Source: Negativibacillus sp.
GTDB lineage: Bacteria > Bacillota > Clostridia > Oscillospirales > Ruminococcaceae
Reading direction: 5' to 3'
DNA length: 37,697 nucleotides
Assembly (NCBI GenBank): GCA_020024325.1
Contig: JAHHTY010000013.1
Location: 1 to 37,697 of the forward strand
Position numbers and translations under genes: made by a program. Shown here piece after piece: positions 31,172 through 37,697 of the stretch. The notes under the pieces are model-generated. The model had not been told where the DNA came from, made no database searches, and saw only the letters and a program-made list of their open reading frames with translations. The first letter of the stretch is position 1, and each line of letters opens with the position of its first letter.

Positions 31172-33130
31172 CTATTTGTTGATGACAGCAGTGGTTTTGC
31201 TTTTGGTACGAATTTCTTCGGTAATCATAGCAACGAAATCATCTACAGACATAACACCACCGTCGCCTTCTTTGCGAGTACGAACTGCAACTGTACCATC
31301 AGCAGCTTCCTTTTCACCCACAACCAGCATATATGGAATCTTCTTGAGCTGAGCCTCACGAATCTTATAGCCCATCTTTTCAGCACGCCAATCAGCTTCC
31401 ACACGAATGCCTGCCGATTTGAGTTTTTCCAGCACTTGCTGAGCATAATCATGGTGTTTTTCACTGATCGGAATAATCATTGCCTGAGTTGGCATCAGCC
31501 ATGTTGGCAGTGCTCCTGCATATTTTTCCAGCAGCAGTGCCAAAGTACGCTCATAACATCCAATGGAAGTACGGTGAATGATGTATGGTGTATGGTCTTT
31601 ACCATCTTCACCAACATAGGTCATGCCGAACTTCTGTGCCAACAGCATATCAATTTGGATAGTGATTAAGGTATCTTCTTTACCGAATACGTTCTTAATC
31701 TGAATATCCAGTTTTGGTCCGTAGAATGCTGCTTCATCAATACCGATTTTATAATCCAGACCCTGATGATCTAAAATCTTTTTCATTGCACCTTGTGCTT
31801 CTTCCCACTGTTCTGCTGTACCTTCATACTTATCGGTACGTTTTGGATCCCACTGGCTGAAGCGGTAGCTTACATCATCAGCAAGACCTACTGTTTCCAG
31901 ACAGTATCTTGCAAGTTCCAAACATCCACGGAATTCATCTTCCAACTGGTCCGGACGAATGATTAAATGTCCTTCCGAGATGGTGAACTGACGTACTCGA
32001 ATCAAGCCATGCATCTCACCTGAATCCTCGTTGCGGAACAGGGTAGATGTTTCGTTTAAACGCATTGGCAGATCACGGTAAGAACGGGCACGATTGAGGA
32101 AAACCTGATACTGGAAAGGACAGGTCATCGGACGCAATGCGAAACATTCTTTTGTTTCATCATGTGGATCACCCAAAACAAACATACCATCCAGATAATG
32201 ATCCCAGTGGCCACTGATTTTATACAGCTCACGTTTTGCCATATAAGGGGTCTTGGTCAGCATATAACCACGCTGTTCTTCGGTATCCTCAATCCAACGC
32301 TGAAGCTGCTGAATTACCTTTGCACCATTTGGCAAAATAACCGGCAAACCTTGTCCAATTTCTTCAACAGTGGTGAAGTATTCTAATTCTCTACCAATTT
32401 TGTTGTGGTCACGGCGACGTGCTTCTTCCTGCTGCTGCAAATATGCGTCCAGTTCACTTGCTTTTGGATAAGCAATGCCATACATACGGCACATTGTATC
32501 ACGAGCGGCATCTCCTCGCCAGTATGCACTGGTTGCCTGAGTTAATTTGACTGCTTTAATTGCTGCTGTTGTCATCAGGTGAGGGCCTGCACACAGATCG
32601 GTGAAGTCACCCTGTGTATATATGCTAAGTTCCCAGCCTTTTTGAGCATATTCTTCCAGCAATTCCAGTTTATAATCCTGACCGGCAAACAACTCTCTGC
32701 CTTCTTCTACTGTGATAATACGTTTTTCTACCGGCAAATCTGCTTTGACAATTTTTTTCATCTCTGCCTCAATTGCTGCAAATTGATCCGGTGTAAATGG
32801 TTTTACTCCACCAATATCATAGTACCAGCCATTTTCCAGTGCAGGACCGATACCGAATTTTGACTGAGGGAACAGGTGTTGAATTGCCTGTGCCATTACA
32901 TGGGCAGCAGTATGCCAAAATGCTTTTTTACCATCCTCGTCGCTAAAAGTACAAATTTCGAGGTCGCAATCTTTGGTGATTGGTGTTCTTAAATCAACCA
33001 CCTCGCCATCAATTTTGCCACAGCAAGCTGCCTTTGCTAAACCTGCACCCAAACTTTTTGCTACATCAATGACAGATACGCCTGCCTGAAATTCTTTTAC
33101 ACTTTTGTCTTTTAATGTTACATGGATCAT
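31172..33130 (-). CDS. thrS: Threonyl-tRNA synthetase
   Basis: A 652-residue class II synthetase. Order: TGS domain (1-60), editing domain with HTAAH, catalytic core with ISGHWDHY, RPMTCPFQ (zinc cysteine) and motif 2 region FRNEDSGEMHGLIRVRQF (split), then the anticodon-binding domain to the end. The ATG at 33130 is chosen because AAAGGAGG lies eight nt upstream. It follows the Nudix gene by 35 nt without a terminator, so both are under the threonine T-box leader. Confidence 0.98.
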   Translation of the reverse strand: MIHVTLKDKSVKEFQAGVSVIDVAKSLGAGLAKAACCGKIDGEVVDLRTPITKDCDLEICTFSDEDGKKAFWHTAAHVMAQAIQHLFPQSKFGIGPALENGWYYDIGGVKPFTPDQFAAIEAEMKKIVKADLPVEKRIITVEEGRELFAGQDYKLELLEEYAQKGWELSIYTQGDFTDLCAGPHLMTTAAIKAVKLTQATSAYWRGDAARDTMCRMYGIAYPKASELDAYLQQQEEARRRDHNKIGRELEYFTTVEEIGQGLPVILPNGAKVIQQLQRWIEDTEEQRGYMLTKTPYMAKRELYKISGHWDHYLDGMFVLGDPHDETKECFALRPMTCPFQYQVFLNRARSYRDLPMRLNETSTLFRNEDSGEMHGLIRVRQFTISEGHLIIRPDQLEDEFRGCLELARYCLETVGLADDVSYRFSQWDPKRTDKYEGTAEQWEEAQGAMKKILDHQGLDYKIGIDEAAFYGPKLDIQIKNVFGKEDTLITIQIDMLLAQKFGMTYVGEDGKDHTPYIIHRTSIGCYERTLALLLEKYAGALPTWLMPTQAMIIPISEKHHDYAQQVLEKLKSAGIRVEADWRAEKMGYKIREAQLKKIPYMLVVGEKEAADGTVAVRTRKEGDGGVMSVDDFVAMITEEIRTKSKTTAVINK

Positions 33131-33165
33131 ATATGGTACCTCCTTTGATAATATCAAAAATTTAT

Positions 33166-33729
33166 TTATGATTTCCTGCGTCGTTTTCGTTCTTCCAAAA
33201 ATCTTACCACATCAAAAAATTCCGGATAACGGTAAAATTCCCGACGATTTGCCATCTGCTTTAGCTGAGGAACCGTCACCCACTTTATCTGGCTAACCTC
33301 TTCTTCCTGCAAAACAGCATCGTTAATGTCAAAATTTTGCTCAACCACAAAGTTTTCCGAAAGAAGCTTTCCTCTTAATTTTCGATTGAGTTTGTGAATT
33401 TGATTTTGCTTGATGTGGATTCCGATTTCCTCCATCGGTTCTCGGACACAAGCCTGCAACGAGGTTTCTCCTGCCAAAACACATCCGCTGTGAGTAGCCC
33501 ACGTTCCCGGCAAATCCTTTTTATAAGGGGAACGCTTTTGAATTAAAATCTCATCTTTACTATTGACAATCCATACATCGACCACCATTACATATTGTCC
33601 ATCAGACAGCGGTTCACCTCTTATAAAGGTTTTTCCTGTACGGTTTCCATAGATATCGTAAATATCACAAACCTCATCTTGTGTTGTTTCTTTTTTTTCT
33701 GTATTGTCATACGTTTGGGTATCCTCCAT
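33166..33729 (-). CDS. Nudix hydrolase (IPP isomerase-like/YfcD-like branch)
   Basis: A 187-residue protein with a complete Nudix box at residues 82-103: G82, E88, R96-E97, E100-E101 and G103. The surrounding segments (DIYGNRTGKTFIRGE, QKRSPYKKDLPGTWATHSG) place it in the IDI-like group of Nudix hydrolases, whose substrates are mostly unknown. The N-terminal 20 residues are a charged extension and the C-terminus is strongly basic. The ATG at 33729 follows AAAGGAGG at seven nt. It sits between the T-box and thrS, so it should be induced by threonine-tRNA starvation. Confidence 0.88.
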   Translation of the reverse strand: MEDTQTYDNTEKKETTQDEVCDIYDIYGNRTGKTFIRGEPLSDGQYVMVVDVWIVNSKDEILIQKRSPYKKDLPGTWATHSGCVLAGETSLQACVREPMEEIGIHIKQNQIHKLNRKLRGKLLSENFVVEQNFDINDAVLQEEEVSQIKWVTVPQLKQMANRREFYRYPEFFDVVRFLEERKRRRKS

Positions 33730-33763
33730 TGGCGTTCCTCCTTTCAAAGCAATCAAGTTATAA

Positions 33764-33803
33764 AAATAAAAAGCTTCATCCCATCTCTATGGGATGAAGC
33801 TTT
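33764..33803 (-). terminator. Regulated terminator of the T-box leader
   Basis: AAGCTTCATCCCA / TGGGATGAAGCTT stem followed on the minus strand by TTTTTATTTTT; it is formed when the antiterminator is not. Confidence 0.92.
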
Positions 33804-34061
33804 AGATGCTCCACGGTTCCACCCGTATTATATACCCTATTTTTTAGGGTATATCTCTCATTTAGGCGATAACGCCGCCTTTGCGTCATGCTTAATCGGA
33901 AACGTTCCAATTCGCACACTCTCCAGGGTGGTGTCTTTACACTTATTTTGCAGCAGGCACTTCCAGCAATGATATGTGCCTGTTCTCTGGTTTGCAAAAT
34001 GCTTTAAAAGCGCGGTGATAAAGCGTCCCTTTCATCGATTTGGGATATTCTCTTTATTTTA
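33804..34061 (-). ncRNA. T-box riboswitch, threonine-specific (Nudix-thrS operon)
   Basis: Minus-strand leader with the T-box core GGGTGGAACCGTGG around 33810-33824, which holds the UGGN bulge pairing with the uncharged tRNA acceptor end. It is preceded by a long hairpin (ATACCCTA/TAGGGTAT) and a stem I region containing AGAGAA- and GGAGAG-type motifs. Tandem ACC codons lie at 33927-33932, a plausible threonine specifier. The position before thrS supports the amino-acid assignment. Confidence 0.93.
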
Positions 34062-34067
34062 ATCTCC

Positions 34068-34096
34068 ATGTTACCACCCCAAGCCTTAATTGTCAA
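34068..34096 (-). promoter_or_regulatory. Promoter of the T-box/Nudix/thrS operon
   Basis: Minus-strand TTGACA (34091-34096), 17-nt spacer, TAACAT (34068-34073). Confidence 0.75.
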
Positions 34097-34106
34097 CACA
34101 ATTTTC

Positions 34107-34135
34107 TTGACAAGTCTTCTAATAACAGATAAAAT
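34107..34135 (+). promoter_or_regulatory. Divergent promoter toward the structured RNA and rny
   Basis: TTGACA (34107-34112), 17-nt spacer, TAAAAT (34130-34135), back to back with the T-box promoter. Confidence 0.7.
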
Positions 34136-34204
34136 GAATATATACCATTCATATTTTTATAAAAAATATGTTGGCAAATTTATATTAAAGTGCAGATTTT
34201 TTTA

Positions 34205-34316
34205 CCCCTGTTTACGAAGAAGGCCTTTCCGGCGGGTTGCCGGATTTTTTTGAGCAGACTGCTCAAAAATGATTGATGAAAAACAGGGGACCCGCTTTTT
34301 GGGTTGCGGTATTTTT
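34205..34316 (+). ncRNA. Candidate structured leader or sRNA upstream of rny
   Basis: CCCCTGTTT (34205-34213) pairs with AAACAGGGG (34281-34289) and encloses two hairpins. These are TCCGGC/GCCGGA followed by T7 (34228-34251) and a TTGAGCAG A CTGCTCAA palindrome (34247-34269). A CCGC/GCGG hairpin with TATTTTTT ends it near 34316. GCGGGT (34232-34237) could also pair with ACCCGC (34290-34295), allowing two alternative folds. No family recognised. Confidence 0.45.
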
Positions 34317-34732
34317 TGGCAATGCAAAAACGATTTATTCAGAGTTTTGTTTCAAATGATTTGAGATTGATATAGTTTTCGAAACGACCCCGTAATAGAG
34401 AGGATTTCCTGTACGAACTGCAATATTCCTGCTTTTTTAGAAAATAATGTGTTTTATTGCCCATTTCTTGTAACAAGATATATCCTTTCGGGATTTTATT
34501 TTATTTTTATTACTTATAGTAAAAAATAATACAGACAAACAGGTCACTTCGATTCTTTCTCCTGTATTTTTGAGATTCCTCTGAGCGACACATTTTTGAT
34601 GTGGTTGCTTCAGATTTTTTTGCTGTATCCTAAAAAATTCTGCAACAACTTTTACAATTCTCAAGGGCAGAACCCTGCGGGGGCTGTCCCTAAAATCTTT
34701 GCACAAAATTGGTAAAGGAGGAATCTGTCTTC
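34317..34732 (+). other. Gene-free leader region of rny
   Basis: No credible reading frame. Small hairpins are seen at TCTTG/CAAGA and ATCC/GGAT with a T-rich tail near 34465-34510. An AGGGCAG / CTG-CCCT stem lies near 34662-34691, 40 nt before the start. These could process or attenuate an rny transcript coming from 34107; no promoter closer to rny stood out. Confidence 0.3.
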
Positions 34733-36289
34733 ATGGAACCTATCATGGGCTATGTGGCCTGTATTCTGCTTTCCCTGGCAGTAGGCTGTGCGATTGCTTT
34801 CCCTGTTGGAATTCGGTATCGCAAAAAAGTAGCAGAGGCTGAATTGGGAACTGCCGAAGAAGAAGCTAAGCGTATTGTTGGCGATGCTATTAAAGAAGCA
34901 GAGGTAAAGAAAAAAGAAGCTTTAGTTGAGGCAAAAGACGAAATTCACAAACAAAGAACAGAATCTGAAAAAGAAGTTAAAGAGCGTCGTAATGAGGTAC
35001 AGCGTTTAGAGCGCCGTGTTCAGCAAAAGGAAGAATCTATCGACCGCAAGCTGGATAACCTTGAGAAAAAAGAAGAAACTCTCCAAAACAAAATTAAAGA
35101 AGCAGAACTGAAACTAAAAGAAGCAGACGATATTAAAGCAAACCAGTTTGAGGTATTGGAAAAAATCTCCGGATATACCGCAGAGCAGGCAAAAGAATAT
35201 CTGCTGTCCAGTTTGGAAAATGAACTTGTGCATGAAAAAGCATTGAAGATCAACTTGTATGAGCAAAAATTCAAAGACGAATCTGACCAGCGGGCTAAAG
35301 AAATTATTGCAACTGCAATTCAGAAATGTGCTTCTGATTATGTTGGTGAGGTAACCGTATCGGTAGTATCTTTGCCAAACGATGAGATGAAAGGCAGAAT
35401 TATTGGACGAGAGGGAAGGAATATTCGCACCTTAGAAACCCTGACCGGCGTTGACCTGATTATTGATGACACACCGGAAGCAATCACACTTTCCAGTCAC
35501 GATGCTGTAAAACGTGAGATTGCCCGCACTGCTTTGGAAAGACTGATTCAAGACGGAAGAATCCACCCTGCAAGAATTGAAGAAATGGTGGAAAAAGCAC
35601 AGCGAGAAATTGAAACTAAAATTAAGCAGGACGGTGAACGTGCTGTTCTGGAAACCAACGTACATGGAATGCACCCAGATTTAATTAAACTACTGGGTCG
35701 TATGAGATACCGCTCCAGCTATGGACAGAATGTTCTTCAGCACTCCATTGAGGTTGCAAACCTTGCAGGTGTTATGGCAGCCGAGCTGGGAGCTGATGTT
35801 GCTACCGCAAAACGTGCAGGTTTAATTCACGATATCGGCAAGGCTTTGACCCACGAAATTGAGGGAAGTCATGTTAAAATCGGTGTTGACCTTGCAAGAA
35901 AATATAAAGAAAGTGCCGCCGTTATCCATGCTATTGAAGCTCACCACGGAGATGTTGAGCCAAAAACATTGGTTGCTTGCATTGTACAGGCTGCAGATGC
36001 TATCAGTGCCGCAAGACCCGGTGCAAGACGTGAAAATGTAGAAAACTATATTAAACGTTTAGAGAAATTGGAAGAAATTGCAAACTCCTTTGAAGGGGTT
36101 GAAAAATGTTTTGCTGTTCAGGCAGGACGTGAAATTCGCATTATGGTTCGTCCTGATGTGATCACCGACGATAAGATGACCATTATTGCAAGAGAGATTG
36201 TAAATAAAATTGAATCTGAGATGGAATATCCGGGTCAGATTAAAGTAAATATCATTCGTGAAAATCGCGCTGTTGATTACGCAAAATAA
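34733..36289 (+). CDS. rny: Ribonuclease Y
   Basis: A 518-residue membrane-anchored endoribonuclease that initiates mRNA decay in Firmicutes. One N-terminal membrane span (about 5-27) is followed by a long Glu/Lys coiled coil (about 30-180). A KH domain comes next (GRIIGREGRNIRTLE) and then an HD domain with HSIEVANLAG and the metal-binding HDIGKA. Length matches the family. The ATG at 34733 is the first good start after GGAGG, at a longish 11 nt. A very long leader precedes it, suggesting post-transcriptional control. Confidence 0.97.
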   Translation: MEPIMGYVACILLSLAVGCAIAFPVGIRYRKKVAEAELGTAEEEAKRIVGDAIKEAEVKKKEALVEAKDEIHKQRTESEKEVKERRNEVQRLERRVQQKEESIDRKLDNLEKKEETLQNKIKEAELKLKEADDIKANQFEVLEKISGYTAEQAKEYLLSSLENELVHEKALKINLYEQKFKDESDQRAKEIIATAIQKCASDYVGEVTVSVVSLPNDEMKGRIIGREGRNIRTLETLTGVDLIIDDTPEAITLSSHDAVKREIARTALERLIQDGRIHPARIEEMVEKAQREIETKIKQDGERAVLETNVHGMHPDLIKLLGRMRYRSSYGQNVLQHSIEVANLAGVMAAELGADVATAKRAGLIHDIGKALTHEIEGSHVKIGVDLARKYKESAAVIHAIEAHHGDVEPKTLVACIVQAADAISAARPGARRENVENYIKRLEKLEEIANSFEGVEKCFAVQAGREIRIMVRPDVITDDKMTIIAREIVNKIESEMEYPGQIKVNIIRENRAVDYAK

Positions 36290-36337
36290 TGACATAAAAA
36301 AACTTCGCTGCATAGCGAAGTTTTTTTATGTCATTAT
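36288..36337. terminator. Large bidirectional terminator
   Basis: A near-perfect 23-bp stem (TAATGACATAAAAAAACTTC.. with its mirror) around GCAT, shared by rny and the convergent selenoprotein gene. It overlaps the stop region of the latter. Confidence 0.95.
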
Positions 36338-36621
36338 TTATCTTTCAGGTGATATTTTTCAATTAAATGACGGGCATGATCTGCACCCTCAACTAAAATA
36401 ACCTCATCATCAATCACCAAACACGGAATACCAGCCCGATGTTCTTTTCTAACTTCTTTGTGTGCATCGGAAGTATCTCTGATTTTCAAAAAACTTTTAA
36501 GTTTACCGACACTTTCGCAAATATCCACATACATATACTGAACACCGTTTTCTGAAAGAACCTCTTTCACTACTGGGCAGCCGCCTCATGTTCCTGTACC
36601 GTACAAAACAATCTTTCTCAT
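36334..36621 (-). CDS. Glutaredoxin/thioredoxin-like selenoprotein (UxxC active site)
   Basis: A 95-residue protein read through an in-frame TGA at 36586-36588 (codon 12). The ATG at 36621 follows AAAGGAG and opens MRKIVLYGTGT; then comes TGA, then GGCPVVKEVLSENG in the same frame. This rebuilds the first beta strand and a U-G-G-C motif exactly where glutaredoxins have CxxC. The rest is a thioredoxin fold with the cis-proline segment GIPCLVIDDEVI. Without the read-through only residues from a GTG at 36570 would be called, losing the active site. A bSECIS-like hairpin and a good promoter support it. It is probably a redox enzyme; the substrate is unknown. Confidence 0.85.
36553..36569 (-). promoter_or_regulatory. 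bSECIS-like hairpin for selenocysteine insertion
   Basis: TGAAAGA / TCTTTCA, seven perfect pairs around the loop GGT, starts 16 nt after the UGA. The apical loop begins with G about 23 nt from the UGA, within the spacing known for bacterial SECIS elements. Confidence 0.65.
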
Positions 36622-36696
36622 AGAAATTCTCCTTTGTAAAGCAGTTTTTTAATGACAGAAAGTTTTCACTTTCATTGGACAATTTGATTTATTTTA

Positions 36697-36725
36697 ATTA
36701 TACTGATAATATATTAGGCGGTCAA
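36697..36725 (-). promoter_or_regulatory. Promoter of the selenoprotein gene
   Basis: Minus-strand TTGACC (36720-36725), 17-nt spacer, TATAAT (36697-36702); leader of about 70 nt. Confidence 0.75.
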
Positions 36726-36762
36726 TAGGATTGATTCCCTTGTCAGCTTACAAAAAAACTTT

Positions 36763-36791
36763 TTGATTTTAGTCTATTTTGACGATATAAA
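36763..36791 (+). promoter_or_regulatory. Promoter of the zinc-ribbon/DUF2085 pair
   Basis: TTGATT (36763-36768), 17-nt spacer, TATAAA (36786-36791). Confidence 0.6.
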
Positions 36792-36848
36792 TTTCTATTG
36801 ACATCAAAGAAAAAGTTCGATAAACTGTCTTTTAAGGAGGGATTTATC

Positions 36849-37139
36849 ATGTTTTGTAAAAATTGTGGACAGCCAATGAACGAATTTTCTAATGTATGTT
36901 CAAACTGCGGCTTTGTACAAAATCAAACCCCGCCAGTAGTGGATAATGGTGGCATCGGCTGGGGCTTGCTGGGCTGCTGTATTCCGGTTGTTGGCTTAGT
37001 TTTATTTTTAGTTTGGAAGGATACAAAACCTAAAACTTCGAAAGCCGCAGGTATCGGCGCTTTAATTTCGGTTATTCTTTTAGTTCTATACTATATCTTT
37101 ATTTTTACTGCTGCCTTTACCTTCGGCATCTTTATGTAA
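36849..37139 (+). CDS. Small zinc-ribbon membrane protein
   Basis: A 96-residue protein with an N-terminal zinc ribbon (CKNCG ... CSNCG) followed by two hydrophobic segments separated by a KDTKPKTSKA loop. This zinc-ribbon plus two-span layout is common in Firmicutes and has no fixed function. The ATG at 36849 follows AAGGAGG at eight nt; an upstream in-frame start overlaps the promoter. The DUF2085 gene begins three nt after its stop, so translation is coupled. Confidence 0.85.
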   Translation: MFCKNCGQPMNEFSNVCSNCGFVQNQTPPVVDNGGIGWGLLGCCIPVVGLVLFLVWKDTKPKTSKAAGIGALISVILLVLYYIFIFTAAFTFGIFM

Positions 37140-37142
37140 AAT

Positions 37143-37508
37143 ATGTTGGATTGGCTTTACCGCTGGCTTCCGATCATCTTTGGCTGCCATTGCCGCAGTG
37201 ACCGTTCTTTCTTCTATAAAAGAAAGCAGTTTCCTCTGTGTGCCCGATGCACCGGTGAGCTGGCAGGTATTATATTATCCCCGATTTTTTTATTTTTTTT
37301 TGGTATCTCTAAATGGTACATTTATCTTATACTAATGCTTCCGATGATTATCGATGGTTTTTTACAGCAGCTGACAGATTATGAGAGTGGAAATATTCGT
37401 CGGGTTATTACCGGGTTTTTGTTCGGAACGGCTCTTGCTATGCTATTTATTTCCTCTACTGAATTTACGATTGAGGTTGCCTTTCAGCTTGGAAGAGAAA
37501 TGGTATAA
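37143..37508 (+). CDS. DUF2085 family membrane protein
   Basis: A 121-residue protein with about three membrane spans. The DUF2085 signature is visible: GCHCRSDRSFFYKRKQFPLCARCTG (two parts, Cys/His-rich), then IDGFLQQLTDYESGN. The Cys/His pattern suggests metal binding at the membrane face. It has almost no SD of its own, in keeping with coupling to the zinc-ribbon gene just upstream. Function of the family is unknown. Confidence 0.87.
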   Translation: MLDWLYRWLPIIFGCHCRSDRSFFYKRKQFPLCARCTGELAGIILSPIFLFFFGISKWYIYLILMLPMIIDGFLQQLTDYESGNIRRVITGFLFGTALAMLFISSTEFTIEVAFQLGREMV

Positions 37509-37648
37509 AAAGTTCTAAAGTTCTATTTATACGATATTATAGTATCCTAAAATATCTCAAAAATGATAATACAAAATATTTTCAGATAGCCAAGTAAAAA
37601 TAAGGTCGAAAGTATCGTTTACAACTTAAAATATTTTAAACAAATCAA

Positions 37649-37697
37649 AACCACCCGTTGAACGGGTGGTTTGAACAGACCCTATAAGGGTCTATCT
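37649..37697. mobile_element. Tandem hairpins resembling an IS200/IS605-type end
   Basis: AACCACCCG / CGGGTGGTT (37649-37672) is followed closely by AGACCCTATAAGGGTCT (37678-37694). Paired subterminal hairpins of this style are typical of IS200/IS605-group ends. The window stops here, so no transposase is visible. The 140 bases before it hold no gene. Confidence 0.35.

Noticed and set aside
34437..34706. 89-codon minus-strand frame in the rny leader
   Set aside because: Low-complexity composition, no SD and no recognisable motif. The stretch is better seen as an untranslated leader.
1..37697. CRISPR arrays, prophage modules or rRNA genes
   Set aside because: No regularly spaced direct repeats, phage structural genes or rRNA-like sequence were seen.

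Overview
The window is low-to-moderate GC DNA with strong AGGAGG-type ribosome binding sites, consensus sigma-A promoters, many intrinsic terminators, a T-box leader, RNase Y and class B sortases. This fits a Gram-positive anaerobe of the Clostridia, most likely an Oscillospirales/Ruminococcaceae gut-type organism (inference from gene content; no rRNA is present to place it). Most of the window is ordinary chromosome; only the last 50 bases look like the edge of a mobile element.

Layout. 1-3.4 kb (minus strand): tRNA-Leu(CAG) with its promoter and terminator, a flavin reductase-like protein, a GNAT acetyltransferase and a large zinc-ribbon membrane protein. 3.4-4.9 kb: a MATE exporter. 4.9-7.9 kb (minus): a translationally coupled cassette of esterase, condensation-type acyltransferase and zinc-ribbon membrane protein. 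8.1-10.6 kb: a dedicated cysteine desulfurase followed by ThiI, for tRNA thiolation. 10.6-17.8 kb: the most unusual part. Two convergent loci each encode a class B sortase fused behind a CinA-like cytoplasmic region. The larger also carries five extracellular BIG2 domains; the smaller shares an operon with a SpoIID-domain protein that has no signal peptide. 17.9-20.9 kb: a frameshifted small gene, a 55-residue coiled-coil protein, a GrpB protein, a BusR-like GntR/RCK_C regulator and pyridoxamine kinase. 21-23 kb: typA/bipA behind a hairpin leader. 23.1-27.9 kb: a candidate sRNA, an M19 dipeptidase, two DUF819 permease-like proteins and small ORFs. 28-30.7 kb: a lipoprotein M3 peptidase and LarE. 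31-34.1 kb (minus): a threonine T-box controlling a Nudix hydrolase and thrS. 34.1-36.3 kb: a structured leader or sRNA, then rny (RNase Y). 36.3-37.5 kb: a selenocysteine-containing glutaredoxin-like protein read through an in-frame UGA, and two small membrane proteins. The window ends in two tandem hairpins that resemble the subterminal end of an IS200/IS605 element.

Two results deserve attention first. One is the CinA-sortase architecture, occurring twice and in a context that suggests a cell-envelope system. The other is the UxxC selenoprotein with a bSECIS-like hairpin, which ordinary gene callers truncate. Several small genes start at TTG or GTG, and many starts were moved downstream here to the codon that follows a clear Shine-Dalgarno (SD) sequence.
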